A stretch of DNA of 36,700 bases from a virus: positions 1-36,700 of IMG/VR virus record IMGVR_UViG_3300021420_000086. One strand, given 5' to 3'. Positions 22,294 to 29,743 of the stretch are shown piece by piece. The translations under genes were made by a program, and so were the position numbers. Numbering within the stretch: the stretch's first letter is position 1; every line of letters starts with the position of its first letter. The notes beneath the pieces are model-generated. The model had not been told where the DNA came from. It did not search any database and was given only the letters and a program-made list of their open reading frames with translations.

Positions 22294-23025
22294 TCATATT
22301 TGTCCGACTCCCAAATTCACGCGCGGCGCGACGGATGGATCGCTGCGCACCGCGTTCAGATCCATTTGATCGCCCAGGTCGTACCGGCCGCCCTTGAAAA
22401 ACATTTCGCCGGTATAGGGATCGACGAGGAGCGCCATCTTGGTCCCGTCAAAGCTCGAGAGCGACGAAATCGGCATCTTGTAGCTGCCGAGCGCGCCCCA
22501 GGTGGCCCCGCGCCCCGCCGTCACGCACACGATCTGCGCCACGGGATGAAAGATCAGGAAATTCAAAAACCGCGCCGAAGCGATTTCTTCCAAACGCTGC
22601 GTCAGCTTCGGCGCTTCGCGTTCTTTTTCGCCCTCGGGCAGGTGCGATTGCCCGTGCTGGTCGACGAGGTAGGGATTCTGCTCCGGGCGTTCCGCATCCG
22701 GAACATCGGGGAGCCACGCCAGACCCTTGCGCAGCGGCAGCCGCGACGCGATCAAAAGATCGCCTTCGGGGATGGAGCGCGCAATCGACGGCCCGCCTTC
22801 CGGCCAGTAGATGCGGCGGCCCACTTTCGCCGCCTTGTGCAGCGGCATCCGGCAATCGGCGTCCGGCTCAAAATAAATCGTTTCGATCATGCCAAACACG
22901 TTGTAGCCGCGCCCGGGCCCGGCGGCGATGCGTTCGCGCTTAATCTTCAAGGAAAATTCCAGGTCCTTGGCAGCGCCGCGCACCAGATTTTCCTTGCTGA
23001 TTCCGTGATCCGTTCCCGCCAGCAT
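22294..23025 (-). CDS. Hypothetical structural-region protein
   Basis: A 243-residue soluble protein with an alpha/beta mix. It has ERIAAGPGRGYNVFGMIETI at residues 30-50, a Pro/Glu-rich middle and a C-terminal beta part ending SVAPRVNLGVGQI. AGRGATWGALGSYK is glycine-rich but is not a clean Walker A. GAAGA... no known fold is recognised. It sits between the 258-residue protein and the membrane protein of the capsid block. The SD AAGAGGAAAAG precedes the ATG. Confidence 0.6.
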   Translation of the reverse strand: MLAGTDHGISKENLVRGAAKDLEFSLKIKRERIAAGPGRGYNVFGMIETIYFEPDADCRMPLHKAAKVGRRIYWPEGGPSIARSIPEGDLLIASRLPLRKGLAWLPDVPDAERPEQNPYLVDQHGQSHLPEGEKEREAPKLTQRLEEIASARFLNFLIFHPVAQIVCVTAGRGATWGALGSYKMPISSLSSFDGTKMALLVDPYTGEMFFKGGRYDLGDQMDLNAVRSDPSVAPRVNLGVGQI

Positions 23026-23062
23026 CTTTTCCTCTTCCCTTCCCTTTTCCGGTTGCCTGGCA

Positions 23063-23103
23063 GCGGTGCGTGCCGTCTACACGGCTTGCCCTTCACGCAC
23101 CGC
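23063..23103. other. Strong stem-loop in a late-operon gap
   Basis: GCGGTGCGTG at 23063-23072 pairs perfectly with CACGCACCGC at 23094-23103. Inside it, GCCGT (23072-23076) pairs with ACGGC (23081-23085). There is no T-run, so it is unlikely to be a simple terminator. It may protect or process the late transcript. Confidence 0.6.
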
Positions 23104-23135
23104 CCCAGACATGTCGTCGTCAGGTGGTATCTCTA

Positions 23136-23912
23136 CTAGTTCACGATTCCTTCCGGTTCGATGGTGTATTCCCCGCCCGCCAGAAACAGCCGCCCTTGCG
23201 GCCCGCGGCGATCGTACATGAGCCGGGGACGGCGGCCCGTGACGTCGCCAAACTTGTGCTCATAATCCGAAGCGATGCCGTCGACGTGCATCTTTTTCGC
23301 GCGATAGGCGATGGCCATGCACTCGCCCAGGTCCAGCATTTCTTTCGAGTTGTCCACGCCCAGATGCGTCAACTGGCCGCGCGTGATTTTTTGATCGCCG
23401 CCCACGAAATAAATCTGGGAGTGGCCCACGTTCCCGACGGCCTGCACGCCCTTGCCCGTGAAATCGAGGATGCCCCACTTCCATCCGCCGTCGCGCTTCA
23501 CCTGCAGTTCCACCAGCACGCCAAGCTGGCCAAGGTTCGCGGGCCGCGGTTCGGGCTCGATGTAGGTGTCCACATGCTTGCCCGGCTCGCCGTGAAACTC
23601 TTCGTAAACTTGGGAAGCGCCCGCGAGGCCGCTGGAAGGATTGGCAATCGTCTGACGTATCGTTCCCTCTTGTTGCAATCGCCCAGCATTTTTCGCTGAA
23701 TGGAAAGCCTCGCTTTTGGATTTATGCCAATTCCTTCCACCATCGAAACTGTAATAGCGTTTACCGAATGAAGTCTTATACTCAAAAATATATCGCTTGG
23801 CCCCATGAGTGGCCCTCCCTACATAAGAGGGATTCCCGCCCATCAGGACGAGCTCTGACGGGTTGGCGCTCATCAGCACCAGTTCCGCCGGGTTTTTCTT
23901 TCGTGCTCGCAT
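23136..23912 (-). CDS. Conserved mobile-element protein of unknown role
   Basis: The protein has 258 residues. The N-terminus repeats NP.ELVLM (NPAELVLMSA, NPSELVLMGG, NP), a motif seen at the start of several phage proteins. The body (YEEFHGEPGKHVDTY, LGQLGVLVELQVKR, SQIYFVGGDQKI, YEHKFGDVTG) resembles a conserved uncharacterised family I have seen in bacterial mobile elements. The residues 32-66 segment (RYIFEYKTSFGKRYYSFD...) looks inserted. It lies in the structural block, upstream of the capsid genes. Confidence 0.65.
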   Translation of the reverse strand: MRARKKNPAELVLMSANPSELVLMGGNPSYVGRATHGAKRYIFEYKTSFGKRYYSFDGGRNWHKSKSEAFHSAKNAGRLQQEGTIRQTIANPSSGLAGASQVYEEFHGEPGKHVDTYIEPEPRPANLGQLGVLVELQVKRDGGWKWGILDFTGKGVQAVGNVGHSQIYFVGGDQKITRGQLTHLGVDNSKEMLDLGECMAIAYRAKKMHVDGIASDYEHKFGDVTGRRPRLMYDRRGPQGRLFLAGGEYTIEPEGIVN

Positions 23913-23925
23913 GATGGCTCTTGGA

Positions 23926-23955
23926 GCGAAAGGCCCCGGTAAGGGGCGCTTTCGC
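23926..23955. repeat. Conserved hairpin element, copy 3
   Basis: GCGAAAG-GCCCC, loop GGTAA, GGGGC-(G)-CTTTCGC. Compared with copies 1 and 2, the outer stem has A to G on the left and T to C on the right, so pairing is kept by a compensatory change. It lies between two minus-strand genes and is read in the opposite sense to them. Confidence 0.75.
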
Positions 23956-23957
23956 GT

Positions 23958-24236
23958 TTAGGCTGACGCCGCCTTTTCGTGCTCGCCGCGCGCCTTCACC
24001 TGTTCCGGCGGGAACGCGATCGTCTGGCAGTGCTTCAAGTGCCCTTGCTTGTAGACCTGCACGTCCACCAGATTTTTCTGCGTCTGCACGGAGCGCACCA
24101 CGCCTTCCATTTCCTCGCCCAGTACGGGCACGAGTACTGCATCGCCCGGCTGAAAATCTGTCGCTTCCATAATTTTTTTCTCCTTGTGCGGCGCATGCGC
24201 CGCTGGATGATGCGATTTTCCCGAATGTGAAGTCAT
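23958..24236 (-). CDS. Small SH3-like (KOW-type) protein
   Basis: The ORF encodes 92 residues, with a strong AAGGAG ribosome site before an internal ATG at 24170, so the made protein may be 70 residues. Then TDFQPGDAVLVPVLGEEMEG and VVRSVQTQKNLVDVQV suggest a small beta-barrel. The 24236 start overlaps the previous stop (ATGA) and would add a His-rich tail. It may bind nucleic acid or act as an assembly adaptor. Confidence 0.6.
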   Translation of the reverse strand: MTSHSGKSHHPAAHAPHKEKKIMEATDFQPGDAVLVPVLGEEMEGVVRSVQTQKNLVDVQVYKQGHLKHCQTIAFPPEQVKARGEHEKAASA

Positions 24237-25033
24237 CGGCGTTTTCCTGTGAAATTGTTCAGCAAAACCAAAGCCCCGACCGCCGCGGCGATGTAGATCG
24301 CGTTATTCTCAAACCACGTGAGCGGATCGGTGGCCGCCGCGGCCACGGTGCCCGCCGGCGTTGACGGCGTGGAAATCAGCGCGATCTGGTTCGTGGTCAA
24401 GTTGCCGCTGCCGATCACGCTTTGGACGATGGTCACCACGATGGATTGCGCGTCGGTGAGCAGCGCGAAGCCCACGCCCGTAACGGCGATCGTGGCGGTG
24501 AATCCCGCCGTGCCCACGCCCAGAAGCGACGATCCGGTGGAATTGAAACTCAAAAGCTGCATTCCGGATGCCGTCAATTTAGAACTGAGCGCGGCTTGCA
24601 CGTCGGAAACGGAGCCGTGGATCGGGGACCATCCGCCGGTGTAAGAAAATTGGCTGCCGGTGGGAAGCTGTCCAACGGGCGCCGCCGGCGTGGCCGCATA
24701 TCCCGGCGTCGCTACTGGAGTTGGAGTTGCCGAGGGTGTGTTGGCGGTGGCCGTCGACGCCGGCGGAATCGTCACGCCGTACTGCGCGTACAGTTGCGAG
24801 AGCGTTACGTTTCCGTTGATCAGGTTCGTCAAATCCTGATCCGTGGCGCCCAGGGAATTCAAAAGATCGATGTCGCTCGTGGAAATTCCCGCGTCGACGG
24901 CGGCGTTTTCCATCGAGGGCGAAAAAGATCCCAGCGTCGATCCTGGATGGTATCCGAGCAGAGCGTGCGCGCCGGGCTGGTACCCCATGCCCGGGCGAAG
25001 TTCTTCAAATGCGGGATGGTTAGGGAAAATCAT
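24233..25033 (-). CDS. Virion membrane protein with GYQPGAHALLG motif
   Basis: The protein has 266 residues. Residues 16-27 are GYQPGAHALLGY, shared with the protein at 25880 (GYQPGAHALLGM). A Pro/Thr/Ala-rich linker leads to a beta-rich region and then a C-terminal membrane helix (NNAIYIAAAVGALVLLNNF) with GKRR at the very end. The ATG overlaps the previous stop. The same layout recurs in its neighbours, so this is a paralogous family. Confidence 0.68.
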   Translation of the reverse strand: MIFPNHPAFEELRPGMGYQPGAHALLGYHPGSTLGSFSPSMENAAVDAGISTSDIDLLNSLGATDQDLTNLINGNVTLSQLYAQYGVTIPPASTATANTPSATPTPVATPGYAATPAAPVGQLPTGSQFSYTGGWSPIHGSVSDVQAALSSKLTASGMQLLSFNSTGSSLLGVGTAGFTATIAVTGVGFALLTDAQSIVVTIVQSVIGSGNLTTNQIALISTPSTPAGTVAAAATDPLTWFENNAIYIAAAVGALVLLNNFTGKRR

Positions 25034-25671
25034 CGCCGTTTTTTCCTTCCGCCCATCAGCCAAGCTAGAGCAATCACGCCGCCGGCAAGTAGCGCGCCAT
25101 TCGGCACGCCGGCCCAGTACGTCTGCGCCGAAAGCCACGTCTCGAATTCAGAGAAAACGTCCGTCGTGGGTGCCGCGCTCGTAGCGGCAGCCGCGGCGGG
25201 CTGCGCCTGCGCGATTTGGGCCGCCGTGGGCGCGGGCGTGCCGGAAATCAGATCGCCCTGCGCGGCAAGCGCCGAGCCTTGCGTCGTGAGTTGATTTCCG
25301 CCCGTCAAAAGCGAGCCCGATTGATACAGCGTTTGCGCGTCCGGGGTGAGATACCCGGAATAGGAAATCCCCGTCACGGGATCGATGATGTTCGTTAGCT
25401 CCACGGGCAGCCCGCCCGGCGATCCGGACGTGGAAACGGTTTCGCCCGTCACGGCGATGGGGCCTTGCACCTGCACGGGAAGCTGTTCCGGCGGGACCGT
25501 AGTTTGCATCGGCAAAAGAACGGGCGCGGGAAACGGCTGCGGCGGCGCGCTCGTGGGCGCAGCGGATGACGATGGCGCCACGTAGGGCGTGGCCACGGAG
25601 CGAATCACCGGCGCCGGCTGAATCGATCGCGCCGTCGCGGCTCCCAGCCGAGGATCGTTGACGGCGATCAT
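25030..25671 (-). CDS. Virion membrane protein with basic C-terminal tail
   Basis: The protein has 213 residues. It starts at ATG 25671, which overlaps the previous stop. It has a long Pro/Ala/Ser-rich linker, a Gln/Ala/Thr region and a C-terminal block WLSAQTYWAGVPNGALLAGG, VIALAWLMGG, RKKRR. The C-terminal block matches the proteins at 25880 and 26884 (Trp-[Leu/Met]-x..., Pro-Asn, hydrophobic, basic). One membrane pass is predicted with the basic tail inside. Confidence 0.65.
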   Translation of the reverse strand: MIAVNDPRLGAATARSIQPAPVIRSVATPYVAPSSSAAPTSAPPQPFPAPVLLPMQTTVPPEQLPVQVQGPIAVTGETVSTSGSPGGLPVELTNIIDPVTGISYSGYLTPDAQTLYQSGSLLTGGNQLTTQGSALAAQGDLISGTPAPTAAQIAQAQPAAAAATSAAPTTDVFSEFETWLSAQTYWAGVPNGALLAGGVIALAWLMGGRKKRR

Positions 25672-25883
25672 CGGTAATCGATTCCCTTCCGCCATTTGCT
25701 CTGATCGAAGCATTTTTCGCACGCGCTCTCTAAAACATTCCCCGGAAGCCAACGATACCTTCGGTGAATCACGAGGCACAGGTAGAATTTCAAAGTTGAG
25801 AAATCCCACCAGAATTTAAGCCGATACCGCCAGCGCCCTATCGCTCCCACTTTCGGAACTTCTGACAGTTTGGCGTCGATCAT
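25668..25883 (-). CDS. Small basic aromatic protein
   Basis: A 71-residue protein coupled by ATGA to both neighbours. It is rich in Lys, Arg, Trp and Tyr (GRWRYRLKFWWDFSTLKFYL), with a possible weak membrane-surface segment. It may anchor to a membrane or DNA. A longer frame upstream exists but the coupled start is preferred. Confidence 0.55.
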   Translation of the reverse strand: MIDAKLSEVPKVGAIGRWRYRLKFWWDFSTLKFYLCLVIHRRYRWLPGNVLESACEKCFDQSKWRKGIDYR

Positions 25884-26653
25884 CGGCGCCTCTTTTTTCC
25901 GGACATGAGCGATGGAAGCGCGATCAGCGCCACAACGCCGATTCCGAGCACAGCCATATTCGGGATGCCCGGAAACAAAGTGGAGCCGGACATCCACGAC
26001 GTGAGCGAAGAAATCGCGCCGGAAATTCCCGTTGCGGGCGGCGCGGCGTAAAGATTTCCGCCGGCCAGAAGCGCTTGGCCCTGCGCCGTCAGTTTCCCCG
26101 CGGCATTCACCAGTTGCCCTGCGGCTTGCAGCGCCTGCGCGGCCGTCGTGAGGTTATTCGTGTTGATCGTGGACGTCGCGCCGGTATTCGGATCGGTGAT
26201 GTTTATGTTCTGTCCCGTGGCCGTCGTATCCACCGCCGCCGTGGCCGCGCCCGTGGTGGCCGCGGTAACTTGCTCCGCGATCGAGTACGGCACCAGCTGC
26301 CCCGTTTGAATGTTCGTATAGTTGCCATCGCCGTTGCTGGTGAATTCCGTGCCCACGCTCGAGGGATACATCGATTCAAGCGCCGGCGAAAGTTGATTCG
26401 GCAGAGGCAAGGCGCTCGGATCGGACGTGGAAAAAATCGGCGGCGTGAGATCGATGATCGGCGAAACGGATGAAGTATCCGGCGGAACGAGGCTGCCGGG
26501 ATCCGTGGACGTGGTATCGATCACCACGGGATCGTCGCCCAGCATGCCGAGCAGCGCGTGCGCGCCCGGCTGATAGCCGCGCATGCCACAACATCGCTCG
26601 CCCGTCGAAGTAACGGTGAGTCCGGGAAGCGGAGAATCCAGTTGCGCGTACAT
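25880..26653 (-). CDS. Virion membrane protein with GYQPGAHALLG motif
   Basis: The protein has 257 residues. It contains RGYQPGAHALLGM near residue 25, a disordered Thr/Ser/Pro/Asp-rich middle, a helical Ala/Gln-rich region (TAAQALQAAGQLVNAAGKL) and a C-terminal block WMSGSTLFPGIPNMAVLGIG, VVALIALPSLMSG, KKRRR. The C-terminal block is close to that of the proteins at 25030 and 26884. The stop of the preceding gene directly abuts this ATG. Confidence 0.68.
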   Translation of the reverse strand: MYAQLDSPLPGLTVTSTGERCCGMRGYQPGAHALLGMLGDDPVVIDTTSTDPGSLVPPDTSSVSPIIDLTPPIFSTSDPSALPLPNQLSPALESMYPSSVGTEFTSNGDGNYTNIQTGQLVPYSIAEQVTAATTGAATAAVDTTATGQNINITDPNTGATSTINTNNLTTAAQALQAAGQLVNAAGKLTAQGQALLAGGNLYAAPPATGISGAISSLTSWMSGSTLFPGIPNMAVLGIGVVALIALPSLMSGKKRRR

Positions 26654-26887
26654 CTATTTGCACACCTCGGGCTGATGAAGCGCCGCAACGCCAGGTGAAC
26701 TGGCGCCAATGGAATGAGAAACGTAGACGATATTTCCACGCGGCCCGTCACAGTAAACGCGCAGGATGCAGCAGTCTGTCCCTTCCAAATCCGTTTGGTC
26801 GACTAGCCGGATCGTTGGGGACCATGCTTTTGCGGCCCACGTGAAAAGCAAAAGAAAGATCACGGCCATCAGGACGGGGCGGATCAT
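26654..26887 (-). CDS. Small exported or membrane-anchored Cys protein
   Basis: A 77-residue protein starting at an ATGA overlap. Residues 1-22 (MIRPVLMAVIFLLLFTWAAK, AW) are a signal peptide or anchor. The outside part has Cys-Cys and a later Cys plus one at the end, which could form disulfides. It is flanked by virion membrane protein genes. Confidence 0.62.
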   Translation of the reverse strand: MIRPVLMAVIFLLLFTWAAKAWSPTIRLVDQTDLEGTDCCILRVYCDGPRGNIVYVSHSIGASSPGVAALHQPEVCK

Positions 26888-27216
26888 CGGCGTCCCCCGA
26901 AAACCTTGGCCGCGAGTAGCGCGCCGCCGAGGATCACGAAAATCGAATTCGGCATCCCCGGCAGAAGCGACGATTGCCCCATCCACGTAAGCATCTGATC
27001 GAAAATGCTGGTTTGCGTGGGCGTGGTGGCCGTACTGATGGCGAACTGCCCGCCGGGACCAAAGGAAATATTCGTCAACGGCGTGTCGCCGAGGCCGCGA
27101 AAGTTCGGGCTGATGCCGTTTTTGTTGCGCGTGGAAAGCAGGCCGTACGCGCCGAGTCCACGGAAATTCGGATTCAGCCCGTTGCCGTTTTTCGTGGATA
27201 GGCGCGCGTAAGCCAT
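26884..27216 (-). CDS. Virion membrane protein with doubled FRGLG repeat
   Basis: The protein has 110 residues. The N-terminus holds two copies of a unit, LSTKNGNGLNPNFRGLG and LSTRNKNGISPNFRGLG. The protein at 27258 has a third copy (LSTRNANGLRPGFRGLG). The C-terminus is WMGQSSLLPGMPNSIFVILG, GALLAAKVFGG, RR, matching the family. The shared start suggests exchange or duplication among the genes. Function is unknown. Confidence 0.68.
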   Translation of the reverse strand: MAYARLSTKNGNGLNPNFRGLGAYGLLSTRNKNGISPNFRGLGDTPLTNISFGPGGQFAISTATTPTQTSIFDQMLTWMGQSSLLPGMPNSIFVILGGALLAAKVFGGRR

Positions 27217-27223
27217 TTTTCAG

Positions 27224-27254
27224 TGACTCGTGACTTGTGACTCGTGACCCGTGA
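27224..27254. repeat. Degenerate 7-bp tandem repeats, tract D
   Basis: Four heptamers, TGACTCG, TGACTTG, TGACTCG, TGACCCG, then TGA. The tract lies in the short gap between two virion membrane protein genes. Tract B has the same unit on the opposite strand (CACGAGT). Confidence 0.7.
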
Positions 27255-27257
27255 AAA

Positions 27258-28187
27258 TCATCCCGCCACCATCCAGGCGCCGGCGGCCGCGAGCGCGATC
27301 CAGCCCCATGCGGGAATCTGTGAAAAAATATTTGCAGGCACAGGCACGCCGCCCACAACTTCCGGAACAGTGGAGCCGCCCTGCGAACTCGTGGCGCTGG
27401 TGGCCGCGGCCTGCTCTGCCGCGGTGGCCGCCGCGGCTTGGAATTGCCCCTGCCAGTAATAGACCATCCCCAGGACGATGATCCCTAATTCGCAATTCGA
27501 GTTGCAGTACGGCGAATCGTTGATCGCCGTGCCGCCGCTGGGAATCGATGTGGGGCCATTCTGCCCGCCCGATGCGCCGCCCGCGCTCATATACTGCGAA
27601 TAAATTTCCTGCAGGGAGTTGGCCGCATCCGAGGGCAGAATATTTCCGTCCTGCACGCCCTTGATGATCACGGCCATCGCGTTGTTTACCGCGGGGATCG
27701 CGGAGCAGCCGAACTGTAAATCGCGCGCCACGGCCTGCGCGTGGTGCCGGAAAATCGCTTCGATCAGGCCGATAATCGCGCCGATGCCGGCCACGATCCA
27801 TCCCACGATCGGCACGGCCGCCGCAGGGATCAGCGCCACGGAACTGCTGGCCAGCACGCCGGTGGTAGCCGTCGCAGTGCTCAGCGCCATGCCGCTGGCC
27901 GTGGCCAAAAGATTCATGGGCTGCGCGGTTTGCCCCGCGCAATTCGGGCCGAGGCCGCCGGTCACGTCGATCGCGGCGCTTGAGATTGCCGCTTCCGCCG
28001 CGGTGAACCACGCGCTCGTGGGCGCAAGGATATTCGGATTCACATGGAAATTGGAATACGCCTTGATCGCTGCGTTCAAGGCGTCGGTGGGAGAAAGTGG
28101 AGTGGACGCATCACCCAGGAAGCCGAGGCCTCGGAATCCGGGGCGGAGTCCGTTAGCGTTTCGCGTGGATAGGAGTGCGTAGCTCAT
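27258..28187 (-). CDS. Multi-pass virion membrane protein candidate
   Basis: The protein has 309 residues. It begins SYALLSTRNANGLRPGFRGL G, sharing the repeat of the gene at 26884. Two long hydrophobic stretches in the middle (residues about 120-160, ALIPAAAVPIVGWIVAGIGA, IIGLIEAIF) form a hairpin, then paired Cys (CNSNC), an Ala/Gln helix and a C-terminal hydrophobic segment (PAWGWIALAAAGAWMVAG). It is the largest of the membrane proteins and could make a pore or conduit. Confidence 0.65.
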   Translation of the reverse strand: MSYALLSTRNANGLRPGFRGLGFLGDASTPLSPTDALNAAIKAYSNFHVNPNILAPTSAWFTAAEAAISSAAIDVTGGLGPNCAGQTAQPMNLLATASGMALSTATATTGVLASSSVALIPAAAVPIVGWIVAGIGAIIGLIEAIFRHHAQAVARDLQFGCSAIPAVNNAMAVIIKGVQDGNILPSDAANSLQEIYSQYMSAGGASGGQNGPTSIPSGGTAINDSPYCNSNCELGIIVLGMVYYWQGQFQAAAATAAEQAAATSATSSQGGSTVPEVVGGVPVPANIFSQIPAWGWIALAAAGAWMVAG

Positions 28188-28189
28188 TT

Positions 28190-28762
28190 TCAATATTCCG
28201 GCACTCGCAAAAGCCCATTCAGGAAAACGCACAGTTTCGATGGTGCAGTGCGATTCTCCCAACGGGCCATGCACCAATCCGTAAAACTCGCTTCCACTTT
28301 AAAATATTCTTGTTGGCGGATTTCGACCGGCGTTTGAAGTTTCGATTCAGCGCGGAGCTCGTCAAAATCTTCTTTGGAAAGCAGGGCTTCTTTTTCCATG
28401 TTGATGATCGAAGCCATCGCTGCGCATTTCGCGATTGGGCCTTGCCACTTCAACTTCGATCCGACAAAGACGGCAAGCGTGGATTCGGCATACCAGCGAG
28501 ATTTCGCGGGGATGATTCCTTCATCGTCCACGAAATAGCATTCGATCCCCTCAATCACAAATGATTGAAGGGCTGGCAACATCGCCGGCTGAACGATATT
28601 CGTATCGTTTTCCGTTTTTACGTGTATGCCATATTTGAGCAAAACTTGTTGGCCCTGCGGATAGACGAATCCTGTGCAATGATTCCCGGCGAGACTTGAT
28701 GGCAAGTAAATCGTGTCGAACTGCGGTTGGCAGATTTCTTGCATTTGAATTTGTTGTGGCAT
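28190..28762 (-). CDS. Capsid-like beta protein, paralogue of 20884
   Basis: The protein has 190 residues. Start of fold: FDTIYLPSSLAGNHCTGFVY, PQGQQ; then TNIVQPAMLPALQSFVIEGI, EC, and a last strand LCVFLNGLLRVPEY. The VQP..L.A...F.I.GI.C block matches SMVQPNQLQAPERMLVRGIT C in the candidate capsid protein at 20884. The two may be the vertex and facet subunits of one capsid. Its start overlaps the previous stop (TAATG). Confidence 0.62.
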   Translation of the reverse strand: MPQQIQMQEICQPQFDTIYLPSSLAGNHCTGFVYPQGQQVLLKYGIHVKTENDTNIVQPAMLPALQSFVIEGIECYFVDDEGIIPAKSRWYAESTLAVFVGSKLKWQGPIAKCAAMASIINMEKEALLSKEDFDELRAESKLQTPVEIRQQEYFKVEASFTDWCMARWENRTAPSKLCVFLNGLLRVPEY

Positions 28763-29595
28763 TATTCGCTCGCGAGCCACCAGATGCTGCCAATCACCGC
28801 GGCAAGGAAAAGCAATTCCCCGGCGGGCGTCGATAGGAACGAAGCCGCTTGCGGTACTGCCATCGCGGCGCCGCCCGGGCCGATCGCGGGCTGTACGACG
28901 GGCTGCACCGATTGCCCGCCCACGGATTTGAGCGCCCCGCTCGCGTCCGTCAAAATCGCGGCCACATCTGAAGTGACGCTGCCGAGCCCGCGCAGCGTTT
29001 GCGGGCGATACCCGGCCATCGTGCCCGAAGCGTCGCCGGGATAATCCTCGTGGGAATCGTCGGTCAGGCTCCACCACATGCGACGGTAAAAACGATCCGG
29101 GGCCACGCCGATCACGGCGCCGGGGCGCGCGGCGTCCAGGGGATACCATTCGCCGTCAATGAACACTTCGCAGTAGACGTGCGAAAAATAATCCGGCATG
29201 CGCGGATCGCTCGCCACCGTCACGAGCCGCGTTTCAAATCCGATGGTGCCCAGGAGCGCGGGCAGGACGTTGGCGTTGATATCGTCACAGTCGCCGGCTT
29301 TCAGTTTCAAAAGCTCGCGCGTGGGGCGCACGGCTTCCTTGGTGATGGGATCGTTTACAAAATAAAACGAGCGCGCGTAATCGTAGATCGCGGCGATTTG
29401 CGCCTGCGAATCGTGCGGCTGCGCGCCGGCGTTGCGGATGATTTCGATGGCCGTGCGGTTGACGAAGGGGTCTTTCCAGGCGTCATCCACCAAACTGCGG
29501 AGCACCGCGACGGTTTGCGCCGTGCCATCGTCGCCGCCCATCAGCGGCGCGGCAAATAAAAGCCCGGAAGAATCGCCGAGTGGAAAAATTCCCAT
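28762..29595 (-). CDS. Transglutaminase-like cysteine protein with membrane anchor
   Basis: The protein has 277 residues from ATG 29595 (29604 is an alternative). Cys103 in KLKAGDCDDINA, His139 in YFSHVYCEVF and Asp154 in WYPLDAARPGA form the Cys-His-Asp triad of the transglutaminase-like (papain-like) fold. Such proteins act as cysteine peptidases or amidases. A linker with AGYRPQTLRGLG leads to a C-terminal hydrophobic helix (ELLFLAAVIGSIWWLA). It is the first gene of the late operon and could be a maturation protease or wall-opening enzyme. Confidence 0.75.
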   Translation of the reverse strand: MGIFPLGDSSGLLFAAPLMGGDDGTAQTVAVLRSLVDDAWKDPFVNRTAIEIIRNAGAQPHDSQAQIAAIYDYARSFYFVNDPITKEAVRPTRELLKLKAGDCDDINANVLPALLGTIGFETRLVTVASDPRMPDYFSHVYCEVFIDGEWYPLDAARPGAVIGVAPDRFYRRMWWSLTDDSHEDYPGDASGTMAGYRPQTLRGLGSVTSDVAAILTDASGALKSVGGQSVQPVVQPAIGPGGAAMAVPQAASFLSTPAGELLFLAAVIGSIWWLASE

Positions 29596-29665
29596 GCGCG
29601 CGATCATGCACGCACTTTTTGCGGCGCGAAAGAACATCATGGATGTAAACACCCGTTATTCCATC

Positions 29666-29699
29666 GGATGTAACATCCGGATGTATGCGTGACATCCGG
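29666..29699. promoter_or_regulatory. Overlapping palindromic operator
   Basis: GGATGT-A-ACATCC (29666-29678) is a perfect palindrome. It overlaps a second perfect inverted repeat, CCGGATGT (29677-29684) and ACATCCGG (29692-29699). A further GGATGT lies at 29641-29646. This is the layout of a binding site for a dimeric regulator between two divergent transcription units. Confidence 0.6.
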
Positions 29700-29718
29700 G
29701 CTTTTCGTGTGCTTTACT
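29689..29718 (+). promoter_or_regulatory. Possible rightward promoter under operator
   Basis: GTGACA at 29689-29694, an 18-base spacer and TTTACT at 29713-29718 give a plausible sigma70-type promoter for the gene at 29744. The -35 box lies in the right arm of the operator, so a bound regulator would block it. It matches consensus only partly. Confidence 0.4.
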
Positions 29719-29743
29719 AGGCAACTGGAAAGGGGGAAAGCAT

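Noticed and set aside
22294-23025. AGRGATWGALGSYK as a Walker A of a packaging ATPase
   Set aside because: It lacks the Gly-Lys-Ser/Thr core and the protein has no Walker B.
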